Shown: positions 19,001 through 27,517, counted from the first letter of the stretch. The stretch is DNA of 64,000 nucleotides from Oligoflexus sp. (GCF_035712445.1 NZ_DASTAT010000100.1:1-64000); one strand, 5' to 3'. The notes: generated by a model not told the origin, from the letters alone. Numbers and translations are program-made.

Positions 19001-19237
19001 ATCATGAATGCGACGGTCGCCCGCCTGCGTCCTGTGGTGATGACAGCGCTCGTGGCGATCTTTGGTTTTTTACCGATGATGTTTTCGCAGGGCATGGGGG
19101 CCGAGGTGCAAAAGCCGCTGGCCACGGTCGTCACCGGCGGGATACTTTCGTCGACGGTGCTGACGCTTTTTATTCTGCCGATGCTCTTTTCCTTGATTGA
19201 AAAGCGTGTGCGGACATTCCGCGTGACGGCGCATTGA
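16091..19237 (+). CDS. czcA: Heavy-metal efflux RND transporter, CzcA/CusA family
   Basis: Proton-driven inner-membrane pump moving divalent or monovalent metal ions from periplasm or cytoplasm outward. The 1048-residue product has the family N-terminus MLNRIIHFAVFHR, DAVPDITNNQVQ at about 37, 12 predicted membrane segments and two large periplasmic loops. The fourth segment carries DFGMIVDGTVIVLDN, with Asp404, Asp410 and Asp417; CzcA-type pumps have D, D and E at these positions, so the last acid is changed from Glu to Asp. There is no CusA-type Met triad that I could identify. Zn/Co/Ni-type export is therefore likelier than Cu/Ag. Confidence 0.93.
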   Translation: MLNRIIHFAVFHRVLTLFLTAIVVISGLVFGFRLLPIDAVPDITNNQVQINTTITGLAPEEIERSITFPVESSMRGLPQVEGVRSITRFGLSQITVIFEDGVDVYRARQMVSERLQNVLSDLPTGAVTRLGPISTGLGEIYQYTLDFKTIATDPDVRFQQLIQLRSYQDWTIKPRLLTVKGVAEVNTTGGYEKQYQVEPDRQKLQAYGIHFSDLKSALESANRNVGGGQIQQTAEQFLVQGIGLFKSPEDIKLVPVKQLESLRIVRLGEVASVTLGREQRTGAATMNGEEVVLGTVMMLMGDNSRSVAKAVDARIEEIRRTLPPDLVLTTVYDRSTLVDHTIQTVQHNLLFGALLVTLVLFALLGNIRAAMITALTIPFTLCVTFLLMRPLGLSGNLMSLGALDFGMIVDGTVIVLDNCVRMIQSRAKSLGRALNSQEKKQAIHDATVEIRAAAGFGELIIVVVFLPIFALVGVEGKMFKPMATAFSIAVLGALLLSFTAVPALASFVLSGEGRGREPWLMRILTRIYEPILRLSFRLRFVFISVALLAIAGSLFLFTRMGAVFLPQLGEGSYAFHMIRPVNISLDQSIAFQKTAERILRDVPEVQHVFSRIGTSEVATDPMGVNVSDTYIMLKDQSSWPLQQGTRHTFESLAQEIIETLEREVPGQNYLASQPIQMRFNELMEGTRADVAIKVFGNDLAKNLDIAREIQELIEDIPGAGDVELDLAGTSPVLKIEPKPEALIRYGTSVAEVFETVAAALGGEEAGFIHQNEQKVPIYIRLGEAERSDLDVIRSLPVAISSGASTRLDTLADLEFADTYGSINRENGMRRTAVLVNLRGRDTESFVQEAQQKIADSIKLPDNSFIEWGGNFQNLQEARLRLLVLTPLALCLVFFMVYAAFGNVWETLLIFVGIPLAWVGGILNLWLNDLPFSISAGVGFIALSGIAVLNGVVLIGYYNSHKAKGESGATMIMNATVARLRPVVMTALVAIFGFLPMMFSQGMGAEVQKPLATVVTGGILSSTVLTLFILPMLFSLIEKRVRTFRVTAH

Positions 19238-19250
19238 ATGGGAAACTTCC

Positions 19251-19811
19251 ATGGCGTTTTTCGCAATACCGCTTCCCGATGAGGGGAAGGCCCGGATAAA
19301 CGAGGGCCTCGCCGCTTTGAGAAAGGATTGGCCTGATGTTCGCTGGGTGCATCCTGAGGACTATCATTTCACGCTGCGCTTTCTTGGGGGGCTTCAGCCT
19401 GAGGCCATGACCCGGCTTCTGACAGTCGTGAAGGGAGGGGGTCTGCCCTTTCCCCCTTTTACGCTGAATCTGCAGGGCATTTCCTCATTTCCGCCGCAGC
19501 GGGATCGGGGTGTGCTCTGGATCGGTCTGAACCTTATGCCCCCCGAAATGTTGGATCTGCAGATGCGCCTGGAACAGGCCGTGCAAGCCTGGGGTTTTGA
19601 AGCCGAAACCCGACCCTTTACCCCGCATCTGACCATAGGCCGCTTCAAAAACCACGATGCGGCGGGGATTATGGAACGTCTTCCTGAGTTTGCGGCCCAG
19701 GATTTTGGCCAGTTCACCTGCCGCGAGTACGCCCTCATGAAGCGGCGATATGGCGCCAGAGATCACGAGGCCCGGCCATTGTACGAGGTCCTGGCCCGCT
19801 TTCCGGTATAG
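19251..19811 (+). CDS. thpR: RNA 2',3'-cyclic phosphodiesterase (2'-5' RNA ligase family)
   Basis: Opens 2',3'-cyclic phosphate ends on RNA, and can ligate tRNA halves in vitro. The 186-residue product has the two HxTx motifs of the 2H phosphoesterases: HFTL at residue 39 within DYHFTLRFLG, and HLTI at residue 126 within PHLTIGRF. Length and spacing are typical of ThpR. It begins 13 nt after the pump gene, but this is probably incidental co-transcription. Confidence 0.92.
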   Translation: MAFFAIPLPDEGKARINEGLAALRKDWPDVRWVHPEDYHFTLRFLGGLQPEAMTRLLTVVKGGGLPFPPFTLNLQGISSFPPQRDRGVLWIGLNLMPPEMLDLQMRLEQAVQAWGFEAETRPFTPHLTIGRFKNHDAAGIMERLPEFAAQDFGQFTCREYALMKRRYGARDHEARPLYEVLARFPV

Positions 19812-19934
19812 ACGTTCGCTGAAGCTTCGGCCTCGTAGGCTTTGCAGCTAAAGCAGTTGAGAGGAAAGCCTGGAAGGATTACAACGGGAAGGGTAAAAGA
19901 TTGGTTCCCTGGAACTCGCTTGTGCGGAGAGAGT

Positions 19935-20909
19935 ATGACGAAGAAATCGATAGCTGTGCTTTGCAGTGGTGGTGATGCCTCCGGCATGAATGCAGCCATT
20001 CGTTCGGTGGTGCGCAGCGCCCATTTTGAAGGCATCGACGTGTACGGCGTTTACAAGGGCTTCGAAGGCCTGCTCGATAAATCCGTCGCTCATCTTGATT
20101 TGTCCGCCGTCGGCAACATCATCCAGCGCGGGGGAACAGTCATTTACAGTTCCCGCTCCACCCGTTTCATGCAGCCTGAGTACAGAGCGCAGGCAGCATC
20201 CTTCCTGAAGGACCTTGGGATCATGGGCCTCGTCGTGATCGGCGGGAACGGCTCGTTCAATGGCGCGGCTCTTCTGCACAAGGAACACGGCATTCCCGTC
20301 GCGTGTTTGCCCGGTACGATTGATAATGATATCGGCGGCACGGAATTCTCCATCGGTTTCGACACCGCGCTCAACACCGCAGTCGAGGCGATTGATAAAA
20401 TCCGTGACACCGCGACTTCGCATGATCGCACCTTCATGGTGGAAGTCATGGGCCGTTCCTCGGGCCTGATTGCGATTACAGTGGCGATCGCCACGGGTGC
20501 GGAAGCGGTGATCTTCCCGGATCTGACTGTGGACCTCGCCTCGGTGGCCTATACGGTCAAACGCGGTGTTTCGCGCGGCAAGAAATCTTCCATCATCATC
20601 GTTGCCGAAGGTGAAAAGGAAGGGCTCAGCCATCTTTATCAAAAAGAGCTGCAGGAAAACTACGGACTGGAAACCAAACTCTGTATTCTGGGTCATATCC
20701 AGCGCGGCGGCAACCCTTCGCCGCGTGATCGTTTCATCGGCTCCTTCATGGGGAATATGGCCGTGAAAGCTCTCGTCGGTGGCGAACAGGCCGTGGCGAC
20801 TGTCGTGCGCGATGGAAAATTCGCTCTGGCGCCTTTGCAGGAATGTCTGAAGAAGCGCAATGACTTCGACCGCAATCTTTTGGATCTTCTGAATACACTC
20901 GCTCTTTGA
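19935..20909 (+). CDS. pfkA: 6-phosphofructokinase
   Basis: Phosphorylates fructose 6-phosphate in glycolysis. I chose the ATG at 19935 after GGAGAGAG; the in-frame extension upstream is not family-like. The 324-residue product shows SGGDASGMNAAIRS near 11, GTIDNDI with the catalytic Asp near 128, MGRSSG and GHIQRGGNPSPRDR. The nucleotide loop reads GGNGS (Asn105) where E. coli PfkA has GGDGS (Asp103); the following Gly is kept, which is typical of ATP rather than PPi users. It is followed after 12 nt by a thioesterase gene. Confidence 0.92.
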   Translation: MTKKSIAVLCSGGDASGMNAAIRSVVRSAHFEGIDVYGVYKGFEGLLDKSVAHLDLSAVGNIIQRGGTVIYSSRSTRFMQPEYRAQAASFLKDLGIMGLVVIGGNGSFNGAALLHKEHGIPVACLPGTIDNDIGGTEFSIGFDTALNTAVEAIDKIRDTATSHDRTFMVEVMGRSSGLIAITVAIATGAEAVIFPDLTVDLASVAYTVKRGVSRGKKSSIIIVAEGEKEGLSHLYQKELQENYGLETKLCILGHIQRGGNPSPRDRFIGSFMGNMAVKALVGGEQAVATVVRDGKFALAPLQECLKKRNDFDRNLLDLLNTLAL

Positions 20910-20921
20910 AAGGAGCTTCGC

Positions 20922-21356
20922 ATGGGCCTTTTCCCTGCTTCCGTGGATCTGGATGCATTGAACCGTGACTGGCGACCGAAGGCGGAAGCGAACATGGGCC
21001 TTCAGGTCATCGAAATCGGGGAAAACAGCATCACCGCGGAATTCACCGTCGGCGAGGCCATGCTGCAGCCGCATGGCATCATGCACGGTGGCTTTTCCTG
21101 TCTGGTTGGGGAGGGGCTGGGTTCCATCGCCGGCAACCTTTGTCTCAAGGATCCCGCTTTCGCCGTCGTGGGTCAGAACCTTCAGGCTCTGCATCTGCGT
21201 CCTGCCAAACCTGGGGATGTCCTGCGGGCCCAGGTGCGGCCCGTTCACATCGGTCGGCGTTCACATATTTGGGAGACGGAAATCAAGGACAGGCGCAGTG
21301 ATAAGCTGATTGCGCGGGTGACCCTGACCGTCGCGGTGGTGGAGCGGCCGAGGTGA
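20922..21356 (+). CDS. menI: Hotdog-fold thioesterase, MenI/YdiI-like
   Basis: Likely hydrolyses 1,4-dihydroxy-2-naphthoyl-CoA in menaquinone synthesis. The 144-residue single hotdog domain has the PaaI-type active site QPHGIMHGGFSCLVGEGLGS (residues 49-68), with His55 and catalytic Glu64. Wording downstream (VVGQNLQALHLR, PVHIGRRSHIWETEI) tracks YdiI/MenI closely. Menaquinone genes elsewhere in the window support this role, though related enzymes act on other aryl-CoA esters. It is cotranscribed with pfkA; its stop abuts that of the converging sensor gene. Confidence 0.82.
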   Translation: MGLFPASVDLDALNRDWRPKAEANMGLQVIEIGENSITAEFTVGEAMLQPHGIMHGGFSCLVGEGLGSIAGNLCLKDPAFAVVGQNLQALHLRPAKPGDVLRAQVRPVHIGRRSHIWETEIKDRRSDKLIARVTLTVAVVERPR

Positions 21357-23753
21357 TTAGCGCCGTGATTCAAAGTGGAAGTAAGCAGCTGGCTGGTGGC
21401 CTCGTGGATTCTTGTCCAGGAAGATCAGCACAATAATTTCATGACGACGTTCGCCGTCGCTATTGATGATCATCGCATCAGCCAGCTGCAGAAGTCGCGC
21501 AAGGCTCGGCAGGGAGCGGCCTGCTTCACTCTCCTGAATATGCCTTTCCAAAAATACGATCAGCTCCTGCTGATTCAAAAGCTGTCCCCGCAGATCCATG
21601 GAGAGCGCCACAAGACTGGCATCAAAGCCATAGCGCAGCTGCTGCAAAGGCGTGCTGATCGTCTGCGGGCTCCAGTTGCTTACCAGCGCATGGGCTTTTT
21701 TAATGCTCAAAAGACAGCTCGTGATCTCGGCCATGGCGTCGATGCCATCGGCTTCCAAGCCCATGCGTTCCAGGTCCTCACGCAGCTGCCGCACCAGGAA
21801 ATCCCGCTGATCGACAGTGGGCAAAGGCTTTTCTTTGACCTCAAAACCCCAGGCCAGATACTTTTCAATGCCGAAGATATCACGCGTCAGGAGCTTGCTC
21901 AGATGAATCAAAAGAATCTGCTGCAGCATCAGACGCGGCAGGTTCATGGGAATGATGTGGGCCACGTGAGGATTCTGCCGCATCATGGCCAGATTCTTCA
22001 AAGTATCCTCGGACGACATCACCACGATACGGCTCTGCTGGCTGACTCGCATGATGTCCGGCGTCAGGCTCAGCCAGCTATGGTGCAGCGCGAGCAGATC
22101 AAAGGGATGCTCGCCAATCATCCTTAGGAAATCCTGGGGCGTTTCCGCGATCTGCACATCGACCTTGCTGCCGCCGATCGCCATGCGATAGATCCTTTGA
22201 TGCTTGCGATCGGCATCCAGGATCAAAAGCCGCTTTTTGCTGATCGAATGATTCTTTTCATACTGATGCGCAGCCGGTTCCAGGGTTTTGGCCAGCACCT
22301 GGATGTGATTATTCAGCTCGGCGAACGAGTTGTCATCGAAGCCCACATGCAGCTGCTGCAGGCAGTTGAAAATATTCGGAATGGACTGATTCTTAAGGTC
22401 GGCGATGCGACTCAGGATGACGTCCTTATCACGGGCAATGATCGCGACCTTATCCTTTTGGTTGGCCAGGATCTCGTGATGATCCTCCAGCTCCAGATGC
22501 AGGCGTTCAAGCTCACTGTTGCGGCGGTTCAGATCCGAGGTGCGGCGGTCCACTTCCGACTGCAGGGTTCGGTTGCGATCGGCGATCAGCTTGGCCTTGG
22601 CCCTCTGAATCTCGGCATCGTTGCGGATCGTCCTTTGAATCATGATCGAGAGCAGCATACTGATGAAGCCGATCAGAGCCCAGGGGAACAGCATGCTGCG
22701 GGGTCTGTCCGAGAAGAGGAGATGACTGATGTCGTGCATGGAGGCCAGGGTCAGGAGCGTAAGGCTCAAACCGAGACGAATGCCGAACTTCGGCTTATCG
22801 AACATGGATTTGATGGCGAAAGGCATGAATATGCAGGCTTCGATGATCATGATTTTATAGTAGGTGCGGCGCAGGCCATCGAAGTTGGGGGCGGAGTCCC
22901 ACATCCACGAGATGATAAAGAGCAGGAACACACTGCCATTGAAGATCGCGAGCTTTCGTCCCATCCCGAATTTCGTCGGCATGATCTGTTCGATGAAAAG
23001 AAAGAAGGGTATGGGCGAGACGACCAAAAGCAAATGCCAGATCACGCGCCAGATCGGTTTATGCGCGAAGAGGACGAAGGCGAGATCCGTTCCGGTCATG
23101 TAGGTCAGGCTCATGGCGCAGGCGGACAGGCTGAAATAGAGGAGAAGTCTTCGGCCTTTGACGGCAAAGAGCAGAAAGCCGCCGATTCCCATGAAGATCA
23201 CGATGGACCCGGCTGCGAGGTCGGCTATTTCATTCGCCAGGAAATGATAGAGCGCCATGTCCTGGTTGCTGAGCCGGATGGTATCACAGGTGGGGTGATA
23301 GCCGGTCTTATCCGAGTAAAAGGTCTCGATGATCAGCTGCGAGGGACGCTGCGCGCCCGCCACGATCAAAAAGGGTTCGCCTTCGGTAATGCGGACACTG
23401 AAGGGATAGGTGGCCTGCGACGCGCTTTCCTTGATCAGCTGCTGATCCTGGAAGATGCGCACGATATTGGTGCATTTGGTGAGGATAAGATACTGAAGGC
23501 TGGTATCCGCCGGCAAAGGATAGGCGAACCAGGCGCGTGCATCCGGATTCAAAGGCTTATCATCGAAGGATTCATCGGTCAGCGTTTGCCAGGCATCCTG
23601 CGGCGGCGGCAGAAGCCTTTCATCATGGGTATCATAGGACCAGAGAACCGGCTCGCTTTGCCGCAAATCCACCTTCGGTCCCTGACGACAGGCCAGCGGC
23701 GCTGTCCCGATCAGGACGAGTAGGGTGAAGATGTGTCTCTGGAAGAACTGCAA
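21357..23753 (-). CDS. 7TM sensor protein, DISM-like, with receiver-like and degenerate kinase-like domains
   Basis: Second gene of a tandem pair. I place the start at a TTG (23753) because GAAAGG lies 7 nt before it, overlapping the stop of the upstream gene; an ATG at 23822 would lie inside that gene. The 798-residue product has a signal peptide with possible lipid Cys (TAPLAC, about 19), a periplasmic beta domain (to about 170), seven or eight membrane segments (about 175-378), a coiled coil (about 380-450), a receiver-like domain starting KRLLILDADRKHQRIYRMA (about 505), and a C-terminal domain after DIFGIEKYLAWGFEVKE (about 624). Its paralogue's N box (DEILMNA) reads AEITSCL here and the Gly-rich lid is missing, so ATP binding is doubtful. 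Confidence 0.85.
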   Translation of the reverse strand: MQFFQRHIFTLLVLIGTAPLACRQGPKVDLRQSEPVLWSYDTHDERLLPPPQDAWQTLTDESFDDKPLNPDARAWFAYPLPADTSLQYLILTKCTNIVRIFQDQQLIKESASQATYPFSVRITEGEPFLIVAGAQRPSQLIIETFYSDKTGYHPTCDTIRLSNQDMALYHFLANEIADLAAGSIVIFMGIGGFLLFAVKGRRLLLYFSLSACAMSLTYMTGTDLAFVLFAHKPIWRVIWHLLLVVSPIPFFLFIEQIMPTKFGMGRKLAIFNGSVFLLFIISWMWDSAPNFDGLRRTYYKIMIIEACIFMPFAIKSMFDKPKFGIRLGLSLTLLTLASMHDISHLLFSDRPRSMLFPWALIGFISMLLSIMIQRTIRNDAEIQRAKAKLIADRNRTLQSEVDRRTSDLNRRNSELERLHLELEDHHEILANQKDKVAIIARDKDVILSRIADLKNQSIPNIFNCLQQLHVGFDDNSFAELNNHIQVLAKTLEPAAHQYEKNHSISKKRLLILDADRKHQRIYRMAIGGSKVDVQIAETPQDFLRMIGEHPFDLLALHHSWLSLTPDIMRVSQQSRIVVMSSEDTLKNLAMMRQNPHVAHIIPMNLPRLMLQQILLIHLSKLLTRDIFGIEKYLAWGFEVKEKPLPTVDQRDFLVRQLREDLERMGLEADGIDAMAEITSCLLSIKKAHALVSNWSPQTISTPLQQLRYGFDASLVALSMDLRGQLLNQQELIVFLERHIQESEAGRSLPSLARLLQLADAMIINSDGERRHEIIVLIFLDKNPRGHQPAAYFHFESRR

Positions 23754-23757
23754 GCGT

Positions 23758-26226
23758 CTACCTTTCGATAAAGTAATGGAAAGACCCGTGACGTTTCCGG
23801 GCCTGGGTTTTGCCGCTGACATTGATCAGCGCGATAATCTCGGTGCGTTCGCCGGGCTTGATATTGGTGATCATAAGATCCGCGGTCGAGATGATCTGGA
23901 ACAGACCCATGCCCCCACCGCCTTTGCCCTCGTGCTCATTGATTTTGCCGAAATGTCCATCAAAACAGGACTTCAGATAACGGGTGATGGTCTCGCGCTT
24001 CAAAGCTCCGAACGGATCATTCACCGACAGGGCGATCGTGGATCCATCGAAGGCGAAGCGGAGCTTTCCGTATTCGGTCGGTTCCAGCTCCACCGCCACG
24101 CGACGTGACAGATGGTTGTATTTCGAAAGACCTGTCTTCCGATTCACAGGTGCATCATAGATGGCGTTCATCAGGATCTCGTCGGTGATCATCATCGCAT
24201 TGCGGATATGGGATGTCATGACCCCGGCCTTGGTCAGCTCCGATTCAACTACTTCCAGATACTGCGTCCGGTTTTGACTGGAGGTGATGATGTATTCCTT
24301 CACATCAACGCCCCAGTTCAGGTACTTTTCAAGGCCGAAGATATCGTTGCTCAGGATCTTGGTGACGGTTACGAGCAGGTTTTTCTGCGTGAGCGCCCGC
24401 TCTTCGTCATCCTGATAGATCACATGACAAAGCCCGGGATTTTCCGCGAGCAGGTCGATGTGATGGCTCAGTTCCAGCCTCGTGGTCAAGACCGTGGAGA
24501 CGGCGGGATACTTTTTTTGAACAAGCGAGGGGATGCCCGCGAAGTCTGTGCTGATAACGGTAAGGTCGGGCTGACCCTGGGACAGGGCCTGCGTGAATTC
24601 ATCCGTGCTCATGAAGGATCGAATATCCACGCGACTGCCACCCAGAGCCATCTTGGTTACCATGAGCAGCTGCTTTTCCGGCTCCAAAAGCCAGATGCGG
24701 CGACTTTTCAGGGCTTCGCTGCTGCTGTGCAAACGGGCCACTGGCTCCAGCTGGCTGGCGATTTTATGAAGCTCGATGCTCAGGTTTTGCAGAGCGATCT
24801 TGTTGCGCTGCTCGTAAAGCGTTTTCAGGGCGGCCAGGACATTCGGCAAAAGGTCACTGCTGATCTCGGCCACCTTCTTCAGCAGCGCATCCTTCTGTCC
24901 AATCAGGTCTTCCAAACGCTTATGGCTGATGCTCAAAAGAATGTTCTTTTCTTCCAGATCGAAGTTGGACTGCTCCAGCTCATCCGTCTTAACCTGCAGG
25001 ACCTGGGATCTCTGCTCCACTTCCTTGGCCAGCTTTATGCTGTATTCTTCGAGGCTATGGGTTCGCTCCACTTCCAGACTGCGTTCGCGATCGATGTGGA
25101 TTTGAATCAGATAGGTGATCAGGGTCCCCATGAAGAAAATCAGGGCTATGCAGGTCCCTTCAAAAAAGGGCCAATTCAGCAGCAGGCTCGCGATATCCAC
25201 CGCCGTCCCAAGGAAGAGGACGACCAATCCCAGAGTGAGGATGGGAGCCGGGTAGGGGGAGCGGATCAGAAGCGGCAGAGCCAGAAGCGCGATGGCGACC
25301 AGCTGAGGGGCGAGCAGCTGGAAAAAGATAACCCGCAGCTGTTCCAGTTGCAGCTCATGACCGCTTGCGAAAAGGACAAGGGCAGCCATCCAGGGCAGAA
25401 GGTTCGCCCAGGCCAGGACCTTCAGTGTTCGCACTCGCTGGGGCAGGATGTGATAGAAAAAGGCCATGAAAGCGGTCGGGGACAGCATGACCGAGAAATT
25501 CCAAATATGCAGAAGCCAGGGGATGCCTGGCAGCGAAAAGTGAACCGGATGAGAGACGGCAAAGAATGTCGAGCCCACCGAGCCCGAGAAGAAACCAAAG
25601 AGAAGGATGGTGCGCTCGCGTTTGAAGAACCAGATGATAAAGCTCATCAGGGCAAGAAAGAGCATGATCACCGATGTCATGGTCTCAAAAGCCTGGAAAA
25701 CGGTGAAACGCTTGACCACGGTGGCCTCGGGTCCGACCCGGACCTCGCGGCAGTCCGGCTGGAAAGCGGTGCGATGCGACCACAGGACGCGGAAATAAAG
25801 AGGCTGCGGCCCCTTGTCCATCGGCAAAATAAAATAGGGCTGGGAGCTGCGGATCATATCCAGGCTGAAATTACTTTTCAGTTGATAGTCCATGAGGATG
25901 CGGTCGCCCCAGGCGACTTTGTCGATATTTCCGCAAAGTCCAAGGAGCAGCGCTGGCCGGCCTTGCAGGGCAGCCAGGGGTATATCATAACGAATCCAGG
26001 CTTTTTGAAAGGCTTCCAGATGCTCGATGCGATCGAGAGGCTGAAAGTTCTCGTTCCGCTTCATCTCTTCAAAGGACAGACTCTCGCCCACCCCCTCGGG
26101 CATCAACGTGAAGGCGGTGGGGCCATGCAAATCGTAAAGCTGCTCCGTATCGCAGCCTGTGACCATGAGCCACAGGCAGCTAACAAGCAGGCTTAACTCC
26201 AAGCATTTGCCGAGTTTCCATCGCAT
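23758..26226 (-). CDS. 7TM sensor lipoprotein, DISM-like, with receiver-like and histidine-kinase-type ATPase domains
   Basis: First gene of a tandem pair. The ATG at 26226 gives a textbook lipoprotein signal ending VTGC (Cys25); longer in-frame starts would bury it. The 822-residue product has a periplasmic beta domain, about seven membrane segments (about 175-375), a coiled coil (about 378-450), a receiver-like domain beginning SRRIWLLEPEKQLLMVTKMA (about 509) with no clear phospho-Asp, and a C-terminal GHKL-type domain. The latter has N box TDEILMNAIYD (about 680), VNDPFG and EGKGGGGMGLFQI (about 765). No phospho-accepting histidine box is visible. It may be a membrane sensor acting through an RsbW-like ATPase. 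Confidence 0.87.
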   Translation of the reverse strand: MRWKLGKCLELSLLVSCLWLMVTGCDTEQLYDLHGPTAFTLMPEGVGESLSFEEMKRNENFQPLDRIEHLEAFQKAWIRYDIPLAALQGRPALLLGLCGNIDKVAWGDRILMDYQLKSNFSLDMIRSSQPYFILPMDKGPQPLYFRVLWSHRTAFQPDCREVRVGPEATVVKRFTVFQAFETMTSVIMLFLALMSFIIWFFKRERTILLFGFFSGSVGSTFFAVSHPVHFSLPGIPWLLHIWNFSVMLSPTAFMAFFYHILPQRVRTLKVLAWANLLPWMAALVLFASGHELQLEQLRVIFFQLLAPQLVAIALLALPLLIRSPYPAPILTLGLVVLFLGTAVDIASLLLNWPFFEGTCIALIFFMGTLITYLIQIHIDRERSLEVERTHSLEEYSIKLAKEVEQRSQVLQVKTDELEQSNFDLEEKNILLSISHKRLEDLIGQKDALLKKVAEISSDLLPNVLAALKTLYEQRNKIALQNLSIELHKIASQLEPVARLHSSSEALKSRRIWLLEPEKQLLMVTKMALGGSRVDIRSFMSTDEFTQALSQGQPDLTVISTDFAGIPSLVQKKYPAVSTVLTTRLELSHHIDLLAENPGLCHVIYQDDEERALTQKNLLVTVTKILSNDIFGLEKYLNWGVDVKEYIITSSQNRTQYLEVVESELTKAGVMTSHIRNAMMITDEILMNAIYDAPVNRKTGLSKYNHLSRRVAVELEPTEYGKLRFAFDGSTIALSVNDPFGALKRETITRYLKSCFDGHFGKINEHEGKGGGGMGLFQIISTADLMITNIKPGERTEIIALINVSGKTQARKRHGSFHYFIER

Positions 26227-26330
26227 GCGTAAAAAGACCCTTGCCAAGAAAAAGCGATGAGCTTCCTCTTTAAGCTTACCTGGTCTTTTATGGAAAATGT
26301 TGCCGGGTTCAGTGAGGCTTTGAGGGGGCA

Positions 26331-27494
26331 TCAGGGCCGGGGTGCGAGCTTATTCTTCCAGCGCAGGAAGTGCTTTTCAAAGCAATGGTAACTGACCCAG
26401 GCGATCAGAATGGAGGCGGTGATACCCAGGGCTCCATTCACCAGAATTGCCAGAGTCTGATGACCGAGCCTCTCCAGCCACCATTCGGTCATCCGATAGC
26501 GATCGGCTGGCCAGGAGATGAAGTGGTGAAAGATGTAGATGCCGTAACTATACTTCCCGAGGAACGTCAGTGGCTGAATGCAGAGGCCTCGGATCAGAAG
26601 GGAAGACGGCGGCAGCGAAACGGCACTCAGATGCATGGCTGCAAAAAGTCCGAGCCAGGACAGAGTGCGCAGAGCTTCCATGGCCTCGCTCAGATGCGGA
26701 ACCATTTTCACCAGGATGATGATCAAGACCTTCGTCAGCACAGCAAGGATGAAGACCTGAAGAGCCCGCCGGCGTATCGGGGCAAGGCCCGCGGCCAGGA
26801 CCCTGGGCTGCCGCAGCCAGGTCGCAAGCCAGGCGCCGATGCACAGTGCGTTGAGGCGCAAAGGCGTCAGCACATGAAGGGTGACCTTGCTGAAACCCGA
26901 GACTTCCATCCAGGCGAGCAAAGTCGTGGTCGCGATAATGATGCCGATGCTGAGCTGCATCAAACGTGGGGCAGACAGGCGATAGACGACAAAAGGCCAG
27001 ACCAGGTAGAACTGTTCCTCGACGGCCAGCGACCAGAAATGTCCCATGTAGGGAACCGACCAGGAACCTTCGCGGGCTATGAAAAAATTAAAGAGATAGC
27101 TCCAGGCCCAGGGCTGCGCTTCCCAAATTTTGCTGTAAGGAGGCTGATCGGAGCCAGGAATCAGAATAAGGGCCAGGAGCACCAGAGCCAGAACCAGATA
27201 GTAGAGCGGAAAAATCCGCAGAAAGCGTCGCAGCAGAAAGTTGCGGAAGTAGTGGCTTTTGGATTTGGTCTCCAAAAGGATGCCGGTGATCAGAAATCCC
27301 GAGAGCATGAAAAAAAGATCGATCCCCAAGGTTCCGAAGCCACTGATCTTTTGAATCGCCAGTTCCAGGATATTCTGCGGCGTGTAGCTCATAAAAAAAT
27401 GCACGCACACAACGCCGAGTATCGCCAGTCCACGGATGCCATCCAGGGCTGGGATATGACCTTGTGCAGGGCTTTTGTGGAGTGGTGTGGTCAT
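26331..27494 (-). CDS. Acyltransferase 3 family membrane protein (OafA-like)
   Basis: Such proteins O-acetylate or acylate extracellular polysaccharides and lipids. The 387-residue product starts IPALDGIRGLAILGVV, the canonical N-terminus with the conserved Arg, followed by VHFF with the conserved His, GTLGIDLFFMLSGFLI and RRFLRIFPLYY. About ten membrane segments are visible and WSLAVEEQFYLVWP is typical. I chose the ATG at 27494; an in-frame start 11 codons upstream is less likely. AGAGGUG precedes the ATG inside a hairpin loop (27495-27517). No glycan cluster surrounds it, so the acceptor is unknown. Confidence 0.9.
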   Translation of the reverse strand: MTTPLHKSPAQGHIPALDGIRGLAILGVVCVHFFMSYTPQNILELAIQKISGFGTLGIDLFFMLSGFLITGILLETKSKSHYFRNFLLRRFLRIFPLYYLVLALVLLALILIPGSDQPPYSKIWEAQPWAWSYLFNFFIAREGSWSVPYMGHFWSLAVEEQFYLVWPFVVYRLSAPRLMQLSIGIIIATTTLLAWMEVSGFSKVTLHVLTPLRLNALCIGAWLATWLRQPRVLAAGLAPIRRRALQVFILAVLTKVLIIILVKMVPHLSEAMEALRTLSWLGLFAAMHLSAVSLPPSSLLIRGLCIQPLTFLGKYSYGIYIFHHFISWPADRYRMTEWWLERLGHQTLAILVNGALGITASILIAWVSYHCFEKHFLRWKNKLAPRP

Positions 27495-27517
27495 CGGCAA
27501 AGACACCTCTTTTGCCG
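27495..27517 (-). promoter_or_regulatory. Hairpin presenting the ribosome binding site of the acyltransferase gene
   Basis: On the minus strand, CGGCAAA and TTTGCCG form a perfect 7-bp stem ending directly at the ATG. The 9-nt loop AGAGGTGTC contains the Shine-Dalgarno sequence. The layout could affect translation initiation; this is inferred from the sequence. Confidence 0.5.

Noticed and set aside
24112..26196. A long open frame opposite the sensor gene (694 codons), with similar ones at 22197-23723 and 19848-21248.
   Set aside because: They lie antisense to well-supported genes. Their translations are rich in His, Gln and Gly without domain pattern, as expected from high-GC codon use on the other strand.
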